64,000 bases of DNA from NCBI RefSeq assembly GCF_008033135.1, contig NZ_CP041335.1:2547925-2611924 (forward strand), read 5' to 3'. Position numbers and translations under genes: made by a program. The stretch is from Chitinolyticbacter meiyuanensis (GTDB taxonomy: Bacteria > Pseudomonadota > Gammaproteobacteria > Burkholderiales > Chitinibacteraceae). Below the pieces are notes generated by a model. It made no database searches. It was not told the origin of the DNA and saw only the letters and a program-made list of their open reading frames with translations. Positions 26,874-35,636 of the stretch are shown piece by piece; within the stretch, counting starts at the first letter, position 1; each line of letters opens with the position of its first letter.

Positions 26874-26902
26874 TTGGCGCGCATGTAGAACGAACGTACA
26901 AT
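26874..26902 (+). promoter_or_regulatory. dinB promoter with an embedded inverted repeat
   Basis: TTGGCG and TACAAT are separated by exactly 17 bases. A TGTA-N9-TACA inverted repeat (26884-26900) overlaps the spacer and -10 box. dinB is usually under LexA control, but the repeat does not match the CTG-N10-CAG SOS box, so operator identity is open. Confidence 0.5.
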
Positions 26903-26927
26903 TTAGCGTCGTTTGCAGGAGGCCGGC

Positions 26928-27992
26928 TTGGACATCGCCCGCAAGATCATCCATATCGATTGCGATTGCTTCTACGCCGCCGTGGAGATGCGCGACCGGC
27001 CGGAACTGCGTGATCTGCCGCTGGCCGTGGGCGGGCGGGCCGACCAGCGCGGCGTGATCTCCACCTGCAACTACGTGGCCCGGCGCTACGGCATCCATTC
27101 GGCGATGCCGACCAGCCGGGCGCTGCGGCTCTGTCCCACGCTGACCCTGCTGCCGCATTCGTTCGACCGCTATCGCGAGGCCTCACGCCGCGTGCATGCC
27201 ATCTTCAAGGACTACACCGCGCACATCCAGCCACTGTCGCTGGACGAAGCCTATCTCGACGTGACCGGCAGCGCCCATTGCAAGGGCAGTGCCACGCTGA
27301 TCGCCGAGGAGGTCCGCCGCCGTATCCGCGAGGAAGTTGGCATCACCGCCAGCGCCGGCATCGCGCCCAATAAGCTTTTGGCCAAGATCGCCAGCGACTG
27401 GAACAAGCCGGATGGCCAGTTCGTGATCCGGCCGCAGGACGTCGCCGATTTCATGCCGGAGCTGCCGATCGCCAAGCTGTGGGGCATAGGGCGGGTCACC
27501 GCCGAGCGGTTGGCACAGCAAGGCCTTGTCAGCTGCGGCGATGCGCAGACCTGGCCGCTGGAACGGCTGGTGAGCGAATTCGGCAATCTGGGGGCCTCGC
27601 TGTATAGCCAGTGCCGCGGCATCGATGAGCGGCCGGTGCACAACGACGGCGTGCGCAAGTCGCTGTCGGTGGAAACTACCTATGCGGAGGATCTGCCGGA
27701 CCTCGCCAGTTGCATGGCCGCCTTGCCGCCGCTGTACGACGATCTGACTGCCCGGCTGGCGCGCCACGGCGGCACATTGCTGCCGCACAAGGCCGTGGTC
27801 AAGATCAAGTATCGCGACTTCACCCAGACCACCATCGAATGTGTGTGCCAGGAGCCGCGCAGCGATGTCTACCAGGCCTTGCTGGAGCGGGCTTGGCCGC
27901 GCGGTGCCAAGCCCGTGCGTTTGCTCGGCGTGGGTGTGCGCTTCGCCGAGGCGCCACAGCAGCAGGAGCGCGGCAGCCTGCCGCTCTGGTAA
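26928..27992 (+). CDS. dinB: DNA polymerase IV (Y-family translesion polymerase)
   Basis: 354 residues from a TTG at 26928, chosen because AGGAGG lies five bases upstream; the protein then begins LDIARKIIHIDCDCFYAAVE. Catalytic carboxylates are in IDCDCFYAAVE and LSLDEAYLDVTG. SAGIAPNKLLAKIASDWNKP is the Y-family palm signature, and WGIGRVTAERLAQQG the helix-hairpin-helix thumb. The last residues GSLPLW are a plausible beta-clamp binding motif. It copies past damaged or mispaired DNA with low fidelity. It stands alone. Confidence 0.94.
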   Translation: MDIARKIIHIDCDCFYAAVEMRDRPELRDLPLAVGGRADQRGVISTCNYVARRYGIHSAMPTSRALRLCPTLTLLPHSFDRYREASRRVHAIFKDYTAHIQPLSLDEAYLDVTGSAHCKGSATLIAEEVRRRIREEVGITASAGIAPNKLLAKIASDWNKPDGQFVIRPQDVADFMPELPIAKLWGIGRVTAERLAQQGLVSCGDAQTWPLERLVSEFGNLGASLYSQCRGIDERPVHNDGVRKSLSVETTYAEDLPDLASCMAALPPLYDDLTARLARHGGTLLPHKAVVKIKYRDFTQTTIECVCQEPRSDVYQALLERAWPRGAKPVRLLGVGVRFAEAPQQQERGSLPLW

Positions 27993-28136
27993 CTGCCTGC
28001 TTTCGCCATTTTCAGGTTTTTCCGCACCGTTCGGCGCGTATTTTCCCCAACTTGACTACATATATTGCAACGCACAACGCCGTAGCAAAATAAATACGGC
28101 TACATTGTTGCATCGCAATATTTTCTCTTTATCATT

Positions 28137-28166
28137 TTGCTTGCGTCATATTTACTTACATATAAC
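28137..28166 (+). promoter_or_regulatory. Candidate promoter of the secreted protease gene
   Basis: TTGCTT, an 18-base spacer and TATAAC, 31 bases before the start codon, in an AT-rich leader. A GCCGTA-N10-TACGGC inverted repeat lies upstream at 28079-28100. Confidence 0.4.
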
Positions 28167-28196
28167 TGAACGCACGATTTGATCTGGAGAGGAAAC

Positions 28197-30512
28197 ATGC
28201 AAACCCTGAGTCAACGGTTGCGCACCGTTCTTGCGCTCGCCAGCTTCGGGCTGGCCGCGGCGGCTGCCCAAGCAGCGCCGTGCGAACCACCCTGGCAGGA
28301 AGGCCCCAGCTATGCCGCTGGGCAACTGAGCAGCTATGCCGGCCACAACTACCAGGCGCTGGTCACCCACATCGCCTATATCGGCGCCAACTGGAACCCG
28401 CCCGCCACGCCCACGCTGTGGCGCGACCTCGGCAACTGCGACAGCAGCGCCACGCCCGTGCCTGCCACGCCGACACCGGTAACACCAGCGCCGGTCACCC
28501 CGACGACGCCTTCCCCGGTCAGCCCGACCCCCATCACACCATCGCCGCTTCCTCCCACGCTCACGCCCAGCCCGTCCCCCCAACCGACCAGCACGCCGGT
28601 CCCGACCACGCCAATCACCCCTACGCCCGCAAACAGCAATTGCCAGGCTGCAGCGTGGAACGCCACCACCGCCTATACCGGCGGCGCGCGCGTCAGTGCC
28701 GGCAACAACATCTACCAGGCCCGCTGGTGGACACAGGGCAACGATCCAACCCAATCCGATGCCTGGGGGCCGTGGAGCATCGTTTCCGAATGCGCCAACG
28801 TGCCCACCGAGCCACCCGGCACCGACAAGATCGTGATCACCGAGCTTGCCGCTGCCAACAATGCGGCCGAAGGTGCGTGGCTGGAAATTCATAACGCAGG
28901 TGACACCGAATACGACCTTTCCGGCGCCATGCTACGTACCCGCCGCACCTACGATTGCCTGCCGCCGTGCCCGGTCAACCAGTACACCGTGCCGGCCGGC
29001 ACGCGCATCGCGGCACGCGGCTTCCTGGTGATTGCTGCCACTGCCGATCCCAACCCGCACTCATCGAGCACGCTGCTCTACGTAGCGGATCCTGCGCAGT
29101 ACCCGGCCTGGAGCAGTGCCGGCTATGCCGAGCTGCTCTCAAAGGCAGGCCGGACCATCGATTTCGTCCGCTTCGGCGACGATCTCGCGCAACCGACAAC
29201 CGCGACAGCCTGGATCGGCAGCAATGTGGCGCAGTTGCCAATCGGTCGTGCCGCGCTTGGCAAGTCGCTGGTGCGGCCGTTCCCGCTGCAGCCAGACAGC
29301 AATGCCGCCGCAGACTGGCGCCTGGTACCGTTCTCGACGCCGGGTGGCGTGAACGATGTGGCAGCGGATGCCGTCGACAGCGACAACGACGGCATTCCCG
29401 ATGCAGCCAAGCGCCCAGGCGGCAGCTACGGTGGCATCGACTTCTATGCGTTGGGTGCCCGCCCCGGTCGCCGCGATGTATTCATCCAGGTCGACTGGAT
29501 GCCGAGCAGCGATCCGGCCACCACACCACGCAAGGAAGCACTGGACCTGGTCGTGGCCGCCTTCGCCCGCCGTGGCATTGCGCTGCATTTCGACGCTGGC
29601 ACCCTGTTCAGCCCCAGCCTCAATCCGGCGCTCTACAACCTGGGTGGTGGCCGCGCGCTGACCTATACGCCATGCGTCTCGATGAACTGGACCACCAGCA
29701 CCGAGTGCCCATCGATCTACGAGTACAAGCTGGGCGTCGATGTGCGCCGACGCCAGAGCTTCCACTACCTGGTGTTCGGTGGCTCGCAGAACGGCGACGG
29801 CAGCGGCGGCAGTTCCGGCCGCGCCGAATTGCCGGGCAACGACCTGATCGTGACGCTGGGCGGCTGGCAGCTCTCCACCGCCACGCCGACCGACCTGCAG
29901 ATCCTGATCAACTACCAGGCCGGCACCATCATGCACGAGCTCGGCCACAACCTCGGCCTGTTCCACGGTGGCGATGACGGCAACAACAACAAGCCGAACT
30001 ACCTCAGCGTGATGAACTACCTGTACCAGCTCACCGGTGTGGGTAACGATGCCAAGACCGATGAGGCGGTACAGCGCTGGTATGCCGCGCACGGTATCGG
30101 GGGCTATGGCGGCTATTGCGCGCTGGCCAACGGCCCGTGCACCACGACGATGAACATCGACTTTTCCGATGGCAGCGGCACGGCACTGAACGAGGGTGCG
30201 CTGAAGGAGGCCGACCTACTCGGCCGCGGCGCCTATGCTGGCGTGTACGCCGACTGGAACGACAACAAGTACGCCGATGCCGCAACCTACGCGCTCGACC
30301 TGAGCCAGGACGGCAGCAATGCGGTGCTGCGCGACTACAACGATTGGGCCAACATCCAGCTGCCGTTCGCCCGCTACGGCAGCGTGCTGAACGGCCAGCA
30401 ATCGACCAGCGTCACACCGAAGGCGGTGGTGCCCAACCCGGTGCAGCAGGATAAACAGCGCTTGTCCGACGAAGCGCCGCACCCGGCTTGGCAAGTGCCC
30501 GCCAAGCACTGA
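28197..30512 (+). CDS. Secreted metzincin metalloprotease with two chitin-binding-like modules and a lamin-tail domain
   Basis: 771 residues; the ATG follows GGAGAGGAAAC. Order: signal peptide (1-26); a CBM5/12-like module around 28-80 (YAGHNYQALVTH, WRDLGNC); a 65-residue proline/threonine linker; a second CBM5/12-like module (TTAYTGGARVSAGNNIYQA, W-G-P-W); a lamin-tail domain (IVITELAAANNAAEGAWLEI); a calcium-loop-like DSDNDGIPD; then a protease domain with HELGHNLGLFH (H580, E581, H584, H590) and Met-turn M606 in SVMNYL. HExxHxxGxxH plus Met-turn is the metzincin signature. It probably degrades protein bound to chitin outside the cell; substrate inferred. Confidence 0.82.
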   Translation: MQTLSQRLRTVLALASFGLAAAAAQAAPCEPPWQEGPSYAAGQLSSYAGHNYQALVTHIAYIGANWNPPATPTLWRDLGNCDSSATPVPATPTPVTPAPVTPTTPSPVSPTPITPSPLPPTLTPSPSPQPTSTPVPTTPITPTPANSNCQAAAWNATTAYTGGARVSAGNNIYQARWWTQGNDPTQSDAWGPWSIVSECANVPTEPPGTDKIVITELAAANNAAEGAWLEIHNAGDTEYDLSGAMLRTRRTYDCLPPCPVNQYTVPAGTRIAARGFLVIAATADPNPHSSSTLLYVADPAQYPAWSSAGYAELLSKAGRTIDFVRFGDDLAQPTTATAWIGSNVAQLPIGRAALGKSLVRPFPLQPDSNAAADWRLVPFSTPGGVNDVAADAVDSDNDGIPDAAKRPGGSYGGIDFYALGARPGRRDVFIQVDWMPSSDPATTPRKEALDLVVAAFARRGIALHFDAGTLFSPSLNPALYNLGGGRALTYTPCVSMNWTTSTECPSIYEYKLGVDVRRRQSFHYLVFGGSQNGDGSGGSSGRAELPGNDLIVTLGGWQLSTATPTDLQILINYQAGTIMHELGHNLGLFHGGDDGNNNKPNYLSVMNYLYQLTGVGNDAKTDEAVQRWYAAHGIGGYGGYCALANGPCTTTMNIDFSDGSGTALNEGALKEADLLGRGAYAGVYADWNDNKYADAATYALDLSQDGSNAVLRDYNDWANIQLPFARYGSVLNGQQSTSVTPKAVVPNPVQQDKQRLSDEAPHPAWQVPAKH

Positions 30513-30519
30513 CCGGCAC

Positions 30520-30545
30520 GGGCCGCCTCCAGGCGGCCCTGCTTA
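30520..30545. terminator. Hairpin between convergent genes
   Basis: Perfect arms GGGCCGCC and GGCGGCCC around TCCA, followed by TGCTT. It starts eight bases after the protease stop and just before the end of nudB, so it may serve both. The U-tract is poor. Confidence 0.55.
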
Positions 30546-30552
30546 TCCCGCT

Positions 30553-30996
30553 TCAGTGACCGAGGCGTTCCGGCAGTTGCCGAATCGCCTCGGCATTCGA
30601 TGGGGAGAACACCAGCTCGGCCGCCTGTTGCCATGGCACCCAGCGAAAGCGCCGATGCTCACGCGGCGCCAGTTGCGGCAATACCGCCTCCGGCAGTTGC
30701 AGGCTGAACACGTGCTCAGTGTTCATCGTCACGCCCGGCGCATAGCGATGGCGCCACACCTCGAAGATCTCGTACTGGTTGCTGGTCTGCCAGTCGCGTA
30801 ATACGGCTGGATTGGCGGTAATACCGGTTTCCTCCAGCACCTCGCGCCTGGCCGTGTCGCACAGCGCTTCCTCACCCTCGCGGCTGCCGGTAACCGATTG
30901 CCAGGCCTCGGCAAAATCGTTGCGTTCCAGCAGCAGCACCTGCAGATCCGGCGTGTGGATGACGACGAGGACGGAGACGGGTTGTTTGTAGGCCAT
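30553..30996 (-). CDS. nudB: Dihydroneopterin triphosphate diphosphatase (Nudix)
   Basis: 147 residues from ATG 30996; an ATG at 31005 is also in frame but lies within a TATAAT box. The Nudix box GSREGEEALCDTARREVLEETGI-like element spans residues about 37-60, and AYKQPVSVLVVIH, WQSVTG and RHRYAPGVTMNTEH match NudB. The enzyme removes pyrophosphate from 7,8-dihydroneopterin triphosphate in folate synthesis. The promoter position implies little or no leader before the ATG. It is divergent from csdA with 46 bases between. Confidence 0.88.
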   Translation of the reverse strand: MAYKQPVSVLVVIHTPDLQVLLLERNDFAEAWQSVTGSREGEEALCDTARREVLEETGITANPAVLRDWQTSNQYEIFEVWRHRYAPGVTMNTEHVFSLQLPEAVLPQLAPREHRRFRWVPWQQAAELVFSPSNAEAIRQLPERLGH

Positions 30997-31042
30997 GACG
31001 GGCATTATACAATTGCCGACAGCCCTTACTGCGAGCCGTTCC

Positions 31043-32263
31043 GTGCCCTCTGCTCCCTTCGATGCCGCGCGGCTGCGTGCCGAATTCCCCCTGCTCGCCA
31101 GCCAGCCGGAACTCGTCTACCTCGACAACGCGGCCACCACGCAAAAACCGCTGGCCGTGCTGGAGGCCGAGCGCCGCTACTACGAAAGCGCCAACGCCAA
31201 CGTCCACCGCAGCGCGCACCGGCTGGCGCATGCCGCCACCGAGGCCTTCGAGGATGCCCGCCGCACGGTTGCCGCCTTCCTCAACGCAGCCGATCACAGC
31301 GAGATCGTATTTACCCGCGGCAGCACCGAAGCGATCAATCTCGTTGCCCATAGTTGGGGCCGCAGCCAGCTGCAGGCGGGTGACGAGATCATCGTCTCCG
31401 CGCTGGAGCACCACGCCAATATCGTGCCGTGGCAGCTGGTCGCGGCCGAGCGCGGCGCGCGCATCGTACCGGTGCCAGTGTTGGCCAACGGCAGCCTCGA
31501 CATGGCCGCCTTTGCCGCAGCATTGAGCCCACGCACCCGGCTTGTTGCCGTCACCGCGCTGTCCAACGCCATCGGCACCCGGCCCGACCTGCCCGCCATC
31601 ATCGCCGCCGCCCACGCAGTAGGCGCACTGGTGCTGGTCGACGCCGCCCAGGCCGCCGCCCACGATGTGCTGGACGTGCAAGCGCTGGCTGCGGACTTCA
31701 TGGTGTTCTCCGGCCACAAGGTGTACGGCCCGACCGGCATCGGCGTGCTATGGGGCCGTGCCGCGTTGTTCGACACGATGCCGCCCTGGCAAGGCGGCGG
31801 CGAAATGATCGAGCGCGTCAGCTTTACCGGTACCACCTTCAACCGGCCGCCGTATCGCTTCGAGGCCGGCACGCCGCCGGTAGCACAGGCAGTCGGCCTT
31901 GCCGCAGCCTTGCGCTGGCTGCAGCAACTCGATCGCGCTGCACTAGCGGCCCATGAGGACAGCTTGCGGCAGCGTCTAGAAGCGCAACTTGTCCAGCGCG
32001 ACGATGTGACCCTCGTCGGCACGGCTGCCGGCAAAGGGCCACTGACCTCGCTCGCCTTTACCCACGCTCACCCTTATGACGTGGCGCAGTTCCTCGACGC
32101 ACGAGGCGTTGCAGTGCGGGTCGGCCACCATTGCGCACAGCCGCTGCTCGACGCCCTTAATCTTTCTTCAACCTTGCGAATTTCATTTTCCGCGTACAAT
32201 ACCCAGCGCGATGTCGATACGGTCCTTGCCGCGATCGACGATACGCTGGAGCTGCTTGCATGA
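31043..32263 (+). CDS. csdA: Cysteine desulfurase, SufS/CsdA type
   Basis: 406 residues from the GTG at 31043, which places PFDAARLRAEFPLL at the expected N-terminus; an ATG at 30995 would overlap the opposite gene. The PLP lysine is in FSGHKVYGPTGIGVLWG and the persulfide cysteine in RVGHHCAQPLLD, a group II arrangement. It takes sulfur from cysteine for Fe-S or other sulfur pathways. The csdE/sufE-like gene overlaps its stop codon, and no sufBCD genes are near, so a CsdA-CsdE pair is most likely. Confidence 0.9.
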   Translation: MPSAPFDAARLRAEFPLLASQPELVYLDNAATTQKPLAVLEAERRYYESANANVHRSAHRLAHAATEAFEDARRTVAAFLNAADHSEIVFTRGSTEAINLVAHSWGRSQLQAGDEIIVSALEHHANIVPWQLVAAERGARIVPVPVLANGSLDMAAFAAALSPRTRLVAVTALSNAIGTRPDLPAIIAAAHAVGALVLVDAAQAAAHDVLDVQALAADFMVFSGHKVYGPTGIGVLWGRAALFDTMPPWQGGGEMIERVSFTGTTFNRPPYRFEAGTPPVAQAVGLAAALRWLQQLDRAALAAHEDSLRQRLEAQLVQRDDVTLVGTAAGKGPLTSLAFTHAHPYDVAQFLDARGVAVRVGHHCAQPLLDALNLSSTLRISFSAYNTQRDVDTVLAAIDDTLELLA

Positions 32264-32658
32264 TGCCCGACCGCGTCACCCTCACCCGCCAGATCCTGGC
32301 TGCCGGCAGTTGGGAGGCGAAGAACCGCCTGCTGGTACAGGTGGCGCGCGAGCTGCCGGAACTCACTGCCGGGGAGCGCAGCGAGGCAAACCGGGTGCAC
32401 GGTTGTGAAAGCAACGTCTGGCTGATCACGCATTGGCAGGACGCTAGACTGACGCTGCGGCTCGACAGCGATTCGCGGGTGATCAAGGGGCTCCTGGCCC
32501 TGGTGCTGGCAGCCTACGACGGCCAGCCGCGCACCGCCATCGCAGGCATCGATTTCAACGGCTGGCTGGCCGAACTGGGGCTTGCCCGGTTTTTGAGTTC
32601 ATCGCGCGCCAACGGCCTGGCGGCCATCGTCCAGCGCATCCGCGACCAGGCGGCCTAA
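32260..32658 (+). CDS. csdE: SufE/CsdE family sulfur acceptor protein
   Basis: 132 residues. The acceptor cysteine is in NRVHGCESNVWL, which receives the persulfide from the desulfurase encoded immediately upstream (4-base overlap, so coupled translation). DFNGWLAELGLARFLSSSRANGL is typical of the family C-terminus. It raises desulfurase activity and passes sulfur on. The gene end overlaps the convergent hydrolase end by 4 bases. Confidence 0.9.
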   Translation: MMPDRVTLTRQILAAGSWEAKNRLLVQVARELPELTAGERSEANRVHGCESNVWLITHWQDARLTLRLDSDSRVIKGLLALVLAAYDGQPRTAIAGIDFNGWLAELGLARFLSSSRANGLAAIVQRIRDQAA

Positions 32659-33410
32659 CTGCCGACACGCACGCGCTCGAGCAAGGCGGCGACCTCGCGG
32701 ACTACCAGTTCCGGCTCGCTCAACTGCGGGAAATGGCCACTGCGCGCAGCCAAGCGCTGCACACCGAGCGGCGACAAACTGGCCAGCGCCGCCTGATGGC
32801 GGCCGCGCACTGCAAAGGCTGCACCACCGCCCAGCCGTGGCGGCTTGGTGCCGCTCAATACCGTGAGCGGAATGGGCGGAAATGCCGGTGCCGCAACCAA
32901 CTCGGCCAGCGTTTGCGGCAGCTGCGCCACTTCGCCGAGCGGATCGCGCGGTGACAGCCGCTCCACCACGCGATGCAACGTGCGCAGCAACGGCGTTTCC
33001 AGTTCAGCCATGGCGGCTACGTCATCCGGTGCGGTTGACTCCAACAGCAATACCCCCGCCACTTCGGCCGGATGGTGCCGGGCATACAGGTTCACCACCA
33101 GCCCACCCAGTGAATGCCCCACCAGCACATAGGGCGGCGCCAATGACACGGCCTGCAGCAGTGCACGCAGCGCCGCCACCATGGCCGTGCCATGTTGTGC
33201 CGACATGGGCCGAGGGCTACGACCGAGCCCGGGGCGATTGTAGGCCAGCACCCGGCCCAAGCCGTTGAGGTCTGGCCAGACGCGGAACCAGCCTTCCAGC
33301 GGCCCGCCCGCGCCATTGACCAGCACGATGGCCGGGCCTTCGCCTGCCAGTGCGTATTCAACATCACCATCAGGCAGTGCGATCAGATGTTTTTGCGGCA
33401 GCGTGGGCAT
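32655..33410 (-). CDS. Alpha/beta hydrolase
   Basis: 251 residues; the ATG at 33410 follows GGAG. Nucleophile serine lies in VLVGHSLGGLVVNLYA; the oxyanion segment is VLVNGAGGPLEGWF; a catalytic histidine is in ARSGHFPQLSEPE, and the acid is probably in the preceding strand. No signal peptide, so it is cytoplasmic. This broad family covers esterases and lactonases, and the substrate cannot be assigned. It is convergent with csdE. Confidence 0.85.
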   Translation of the reverse strand: MPTLPQKHLIALPDGDVEYALAGEGPAIVLVNGAGGPLEGWFRVWPDLNGLGRVLAYNRPGLGRSPRPMSAQHGTAMVAALRALLQAVSLAPPYVLVGHSLGGLVVNLYARHHPAEVAGVLLLESTAPDDVAAMAELETPLLRTLHRVVERLSPRDPLGEVAQLPQTLAELVAAPAFPPIPLTVLSGTKPPRLGGGAAFAVRGRHQAALASLSPLGVQRLAARSGHFPQLSEPELVVREVAALLERVRVGS

Positions 33411-33529
33411 GGGCAGCTCCGTGACAAGGCGCCGCCCAAGATAGCAGCCCATTGTGGATTTCTCGAATTGCCCCGGCATGGTGCATCGGCGCATGCTCGG
33501 AGTGCCTTGATTTCACAGAGGAAATATCC

Positions 33530-34273
33530 ATGCCCCGCTTTTCCCAACTTGCCGCCCTGCTCGTTGCCGGCCTGACTTTCGCCACAGCCTACGCCGAGCG
33601 GCCGTACACCGTCGGCACCGAAGCAACGTTCGCGCCGTTCGAATCGCTGAACGAGAAGCAGGAAGTGGTGGGGTTCGATGCCGACCTGATGCACGCGATC
33701 GCGGCCAAGGGTGGATTCTCGGTGAAGCTGATCAACACGCCTTGGGAAGGTCTGTTCGTTGGCCTCGCCAATGGTGATCGCGATATCGTCGCCGCGGCGG
33801 TCACCATCACCGAAGAGCGCCGGAAGACGGTGGACTTCTCCGAGCCCTACTTCGAGGCCAAGCAACTGATCGTGGTCGGTAACGGCAGCAAGGTGGCCAA
33901 GCTGGCCGATCTCAAGGGCAGGAAGGTGGCGGTGCAGACCGGCACCACCGGCGATATCGTGGCGCAAAAACACTATGGCAAGACCAGCCCGGACATCAAG
34001 CGCTTCGAGAGCATCGTGCTGGCGCTGCAGGAGCTGCGCAGTGGTGGTGTCGATGCCGTCATTGCCGACAACGGCGTGGTGCGCAATTACCTGGTGAACA
34101 ATCCTGGCGCCAAGCTCAAGCTGGTGGATGATCCGAGCTTCGACAAGGAGCATTACGGCATCGCGGTGAAGAAGGGCAACAAGGCACTGCTCGCCAAGAT
34201 CAACAAGGGCCTTGCCGCCATCAAGGCCGATGGCAGCTACGACCGAATCTATGCCAAGTACTTCGGCAAATAA
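33530..34273 (+). CDS. Periplasmic amino acid-binding protein (ABC transporter family 3)
   Basis: 247 residues with signal peptide PRFSQLAALLVAGLTFATAYA, ATG after AGAGGAAA. The family 3 signature GFDADLMHAIAAKGGF, WEGLFVGLANGDRDIVAA and SEPYFEAKQLIVV mark polar amino acid-binding proteins such as those for glutamine or arginine. No permease or ATPase gene is adjacent, so it must work with components elsewhere or serve as a sensor-like solute binder. A terminator lies 80 bases downstream. Ligand unknown. Confidence 0.88.
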   Translation: MPRFSQLAALLVAGLTFATAYAERPYTVGTEATFAPFESLNEKQEVVGFDADLMHAIAAKGGFSVKLINTPWEGLFVGLANGDRDIVAAAVTITEERRKTVDFSEPYFEAKQLIVVGNGSKVAKLADLKGRKVAVQTGTTGDIVAQKHYGKTSPDIKRFESIVLALQELRSGGVDAVIADNGVVRNYLVNNPGAKLKLVDDPSFDKEHYGIAVKKGNKALLAKINKGLAAIKADGSYDRIYAKYFGK

Positions 34274-34350
34274 GCCCATCCGGCCTGGCAAGGCGCCGAT
34301 GGCTCGCACCCCAGCGTCGGGTGCTGACCGGATGGCGATGCTCCACCTAG

Positions 34351-34375
34351 AAAAGCCCCGCCGTTGCGGGGTTTT
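34351..34375 (+). terminator. Rho-independent terminator after the binding-protein gene
   Basis: CCCCGC-CGTT-GCGGGG with AAAAG before and TTTTG after. It ends transcription of the solute-binding protein gene and separates it from the GAF-GGDEF gene. Confidence 0.8.
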
Positions 34376-34500
34376 GTTTCTAGTACTGCACCGGCCTTGG
34401 CACGCCAGTCGCTTGCCCGCAACGGGCGACAATGAGATGCTGACAGCCTCGGTCTGGGTTGTCAGAATCGTCTGACAACTGCCCCGCCTCCTGCAAGAGC

Positions 34501-35547
34501 ATGCCCATGTCGGATCCATTGATTTCGCATCTTTCGGCCACGCTGGCCACGGAAAAGACCTTCGAAGGGCTGGTGCGCCAGCTCCTGGTGATGCTGGAAT
34601 TGGTCACCGATCTGGAGTCGACCTACCTGACCCGGATCGACCTGGGCGCCAGCCTGCAAAGCATCCTTTATTCGCGCAATACCCAGACGCTGACCATCCC
34701 CGAGGGGCTCTCGGTGCCATGGGGCGATACGCTGTGCAAGCGCGCGCTGGACGAGCAACGGCCGTTTACCAACGACGTGGCCACGCACTGGGGCGATTCC
34801 GATGCTGCCCGCGCACTCGGCATCGCAACCTATGCCAGCACGCCCATCCGGCTGGAAGACGGCAGCCTCTATGGCACGCTGTGCGCCGCAAGCTCGGCGC
34901 GCAAGCCACTCACCGACAGGGGCGCGCAAGTGCTGCAGCTGTTTGCCGAGCTGATTGCCCAGCACATCCAGAAGGAGCTGTTGCTGCAGCAACTGCAAGC
35001 GGCCAACGAGGCACTGCGGACCCACTCGTATACCGACGTGCTCACAGGGCTACCCAATCGCCGCGCGGTGTTCGAAGAGCTGCCACGGCTGTTTGCCCTG
35101 GCGCAACGTGCCGGGCAGCAAGTGCTGATCGCCTTCGTCGACCTCGATGGCTTCAAGTCGATCAACGACCAATTCGGCCACGAAGCCGGCGACGCCTTTC
35201 TGGTCGCAGCAGGCCAGCGATTGCTCGAAGGGCTGCGCGCCGGCGACATCCTCGGGCGCCTCGGCGGTGATGAATTCGTCGTCGCCGGCCTCGGCCCTGC
35301 CCCCGACGAAAATGCCGCTACCGCTGCAGTGGCCCTGCGCCAGCGACTGGCTCCGTTGCTGCAAGGGCATTTCGACCTGGGTGCACGGACCATCGAATAT
35401 TTGGGCGCCAGCATCGGCACCCTGCCGGTGGACCCGGCAATCATTGCGCCGGAAGAAGCACTGCGCCTTGCCGATGCTGCGATGTATCTGGAAAAGAAGA
35501 TCCGCAAGCAAGCGGGCACCGTGCCCTACCACCTATCCGGCACGTGA
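34501..35547 (+). CDS. GAF-GGDEF diguanylate cyclase
   Basis: 348 residues. An N-terminal GAF sensor (about 10-165; TYLTRIDLGASLQSILYSR, PWGDTLCKRALDEQ) leads through a short helix into a GGDEF domain. The active-site GRLGGDEFVVAG is intact, and an RxxD inhibitory site (RAGD) lies exactly five residues before it. It should make cyclic di-GMP in response to an unknown ligand or redox signal. ATG 34507 is an alternative start; neither has a strong ribosome site. Confidence 0.88.
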   Translation: MPMSDPLISHLSATLATEKTFEGLVRQLLVMLELVTDLESTYLTRIDLGASLQSILYSRNTQTLTIPEGLSVPWGDTLCKRALDEQRPFTNDVATHWGDSDAARALGIATYASTPIRLEDGSLYGTLCAASSARKPLTDRGAQVLQLFAELIAQHIQKELLLQQLQAANEALRTHSYTDVLTGLPNRRAVFEELPRLFALAQRAGQQVLIAFVDLDGFKSINDQFGHEAGDAFLVAAGQRLLEGLRAGDILGRLGGDEFVVAGLGPAPDENAATAAVALRQRLAPLLQGHFDLGARTIEYLGASIGTLPVDPAIIAPEEALRLADAAMYLEKKIRKQAGTVPYHLSGT

Positions 35548-35592
35548 AGTTGCTGCGATGCCCTTTGCTGCCAGATCCGATTCCCGAGCATG

Positions 35593-35618
35593 AAAAAGCC
35601 CCGCCGGTAGGCGGGGCT
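35593..35618 (-). terminator. Terminator of the RND efflux operon
   Basis: AGCCCCGCC-GGTA-GGCGGGGCT, with five A before it on the plus strand, so minus-strand transcripts would end in U residues. It lies about 20 bases beyond the outer membrane gene's stop. Confidence 0.8.
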
Positions 35619-35636
35619 AAGGCTGGATGACACCAA

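Noticed and set aside
28455..28640. Repetitive Pro/Thr codons that look like a tandem repeat
   Set aside because: It is the flexible linker of the secreted protease, with no exact repeat unit.
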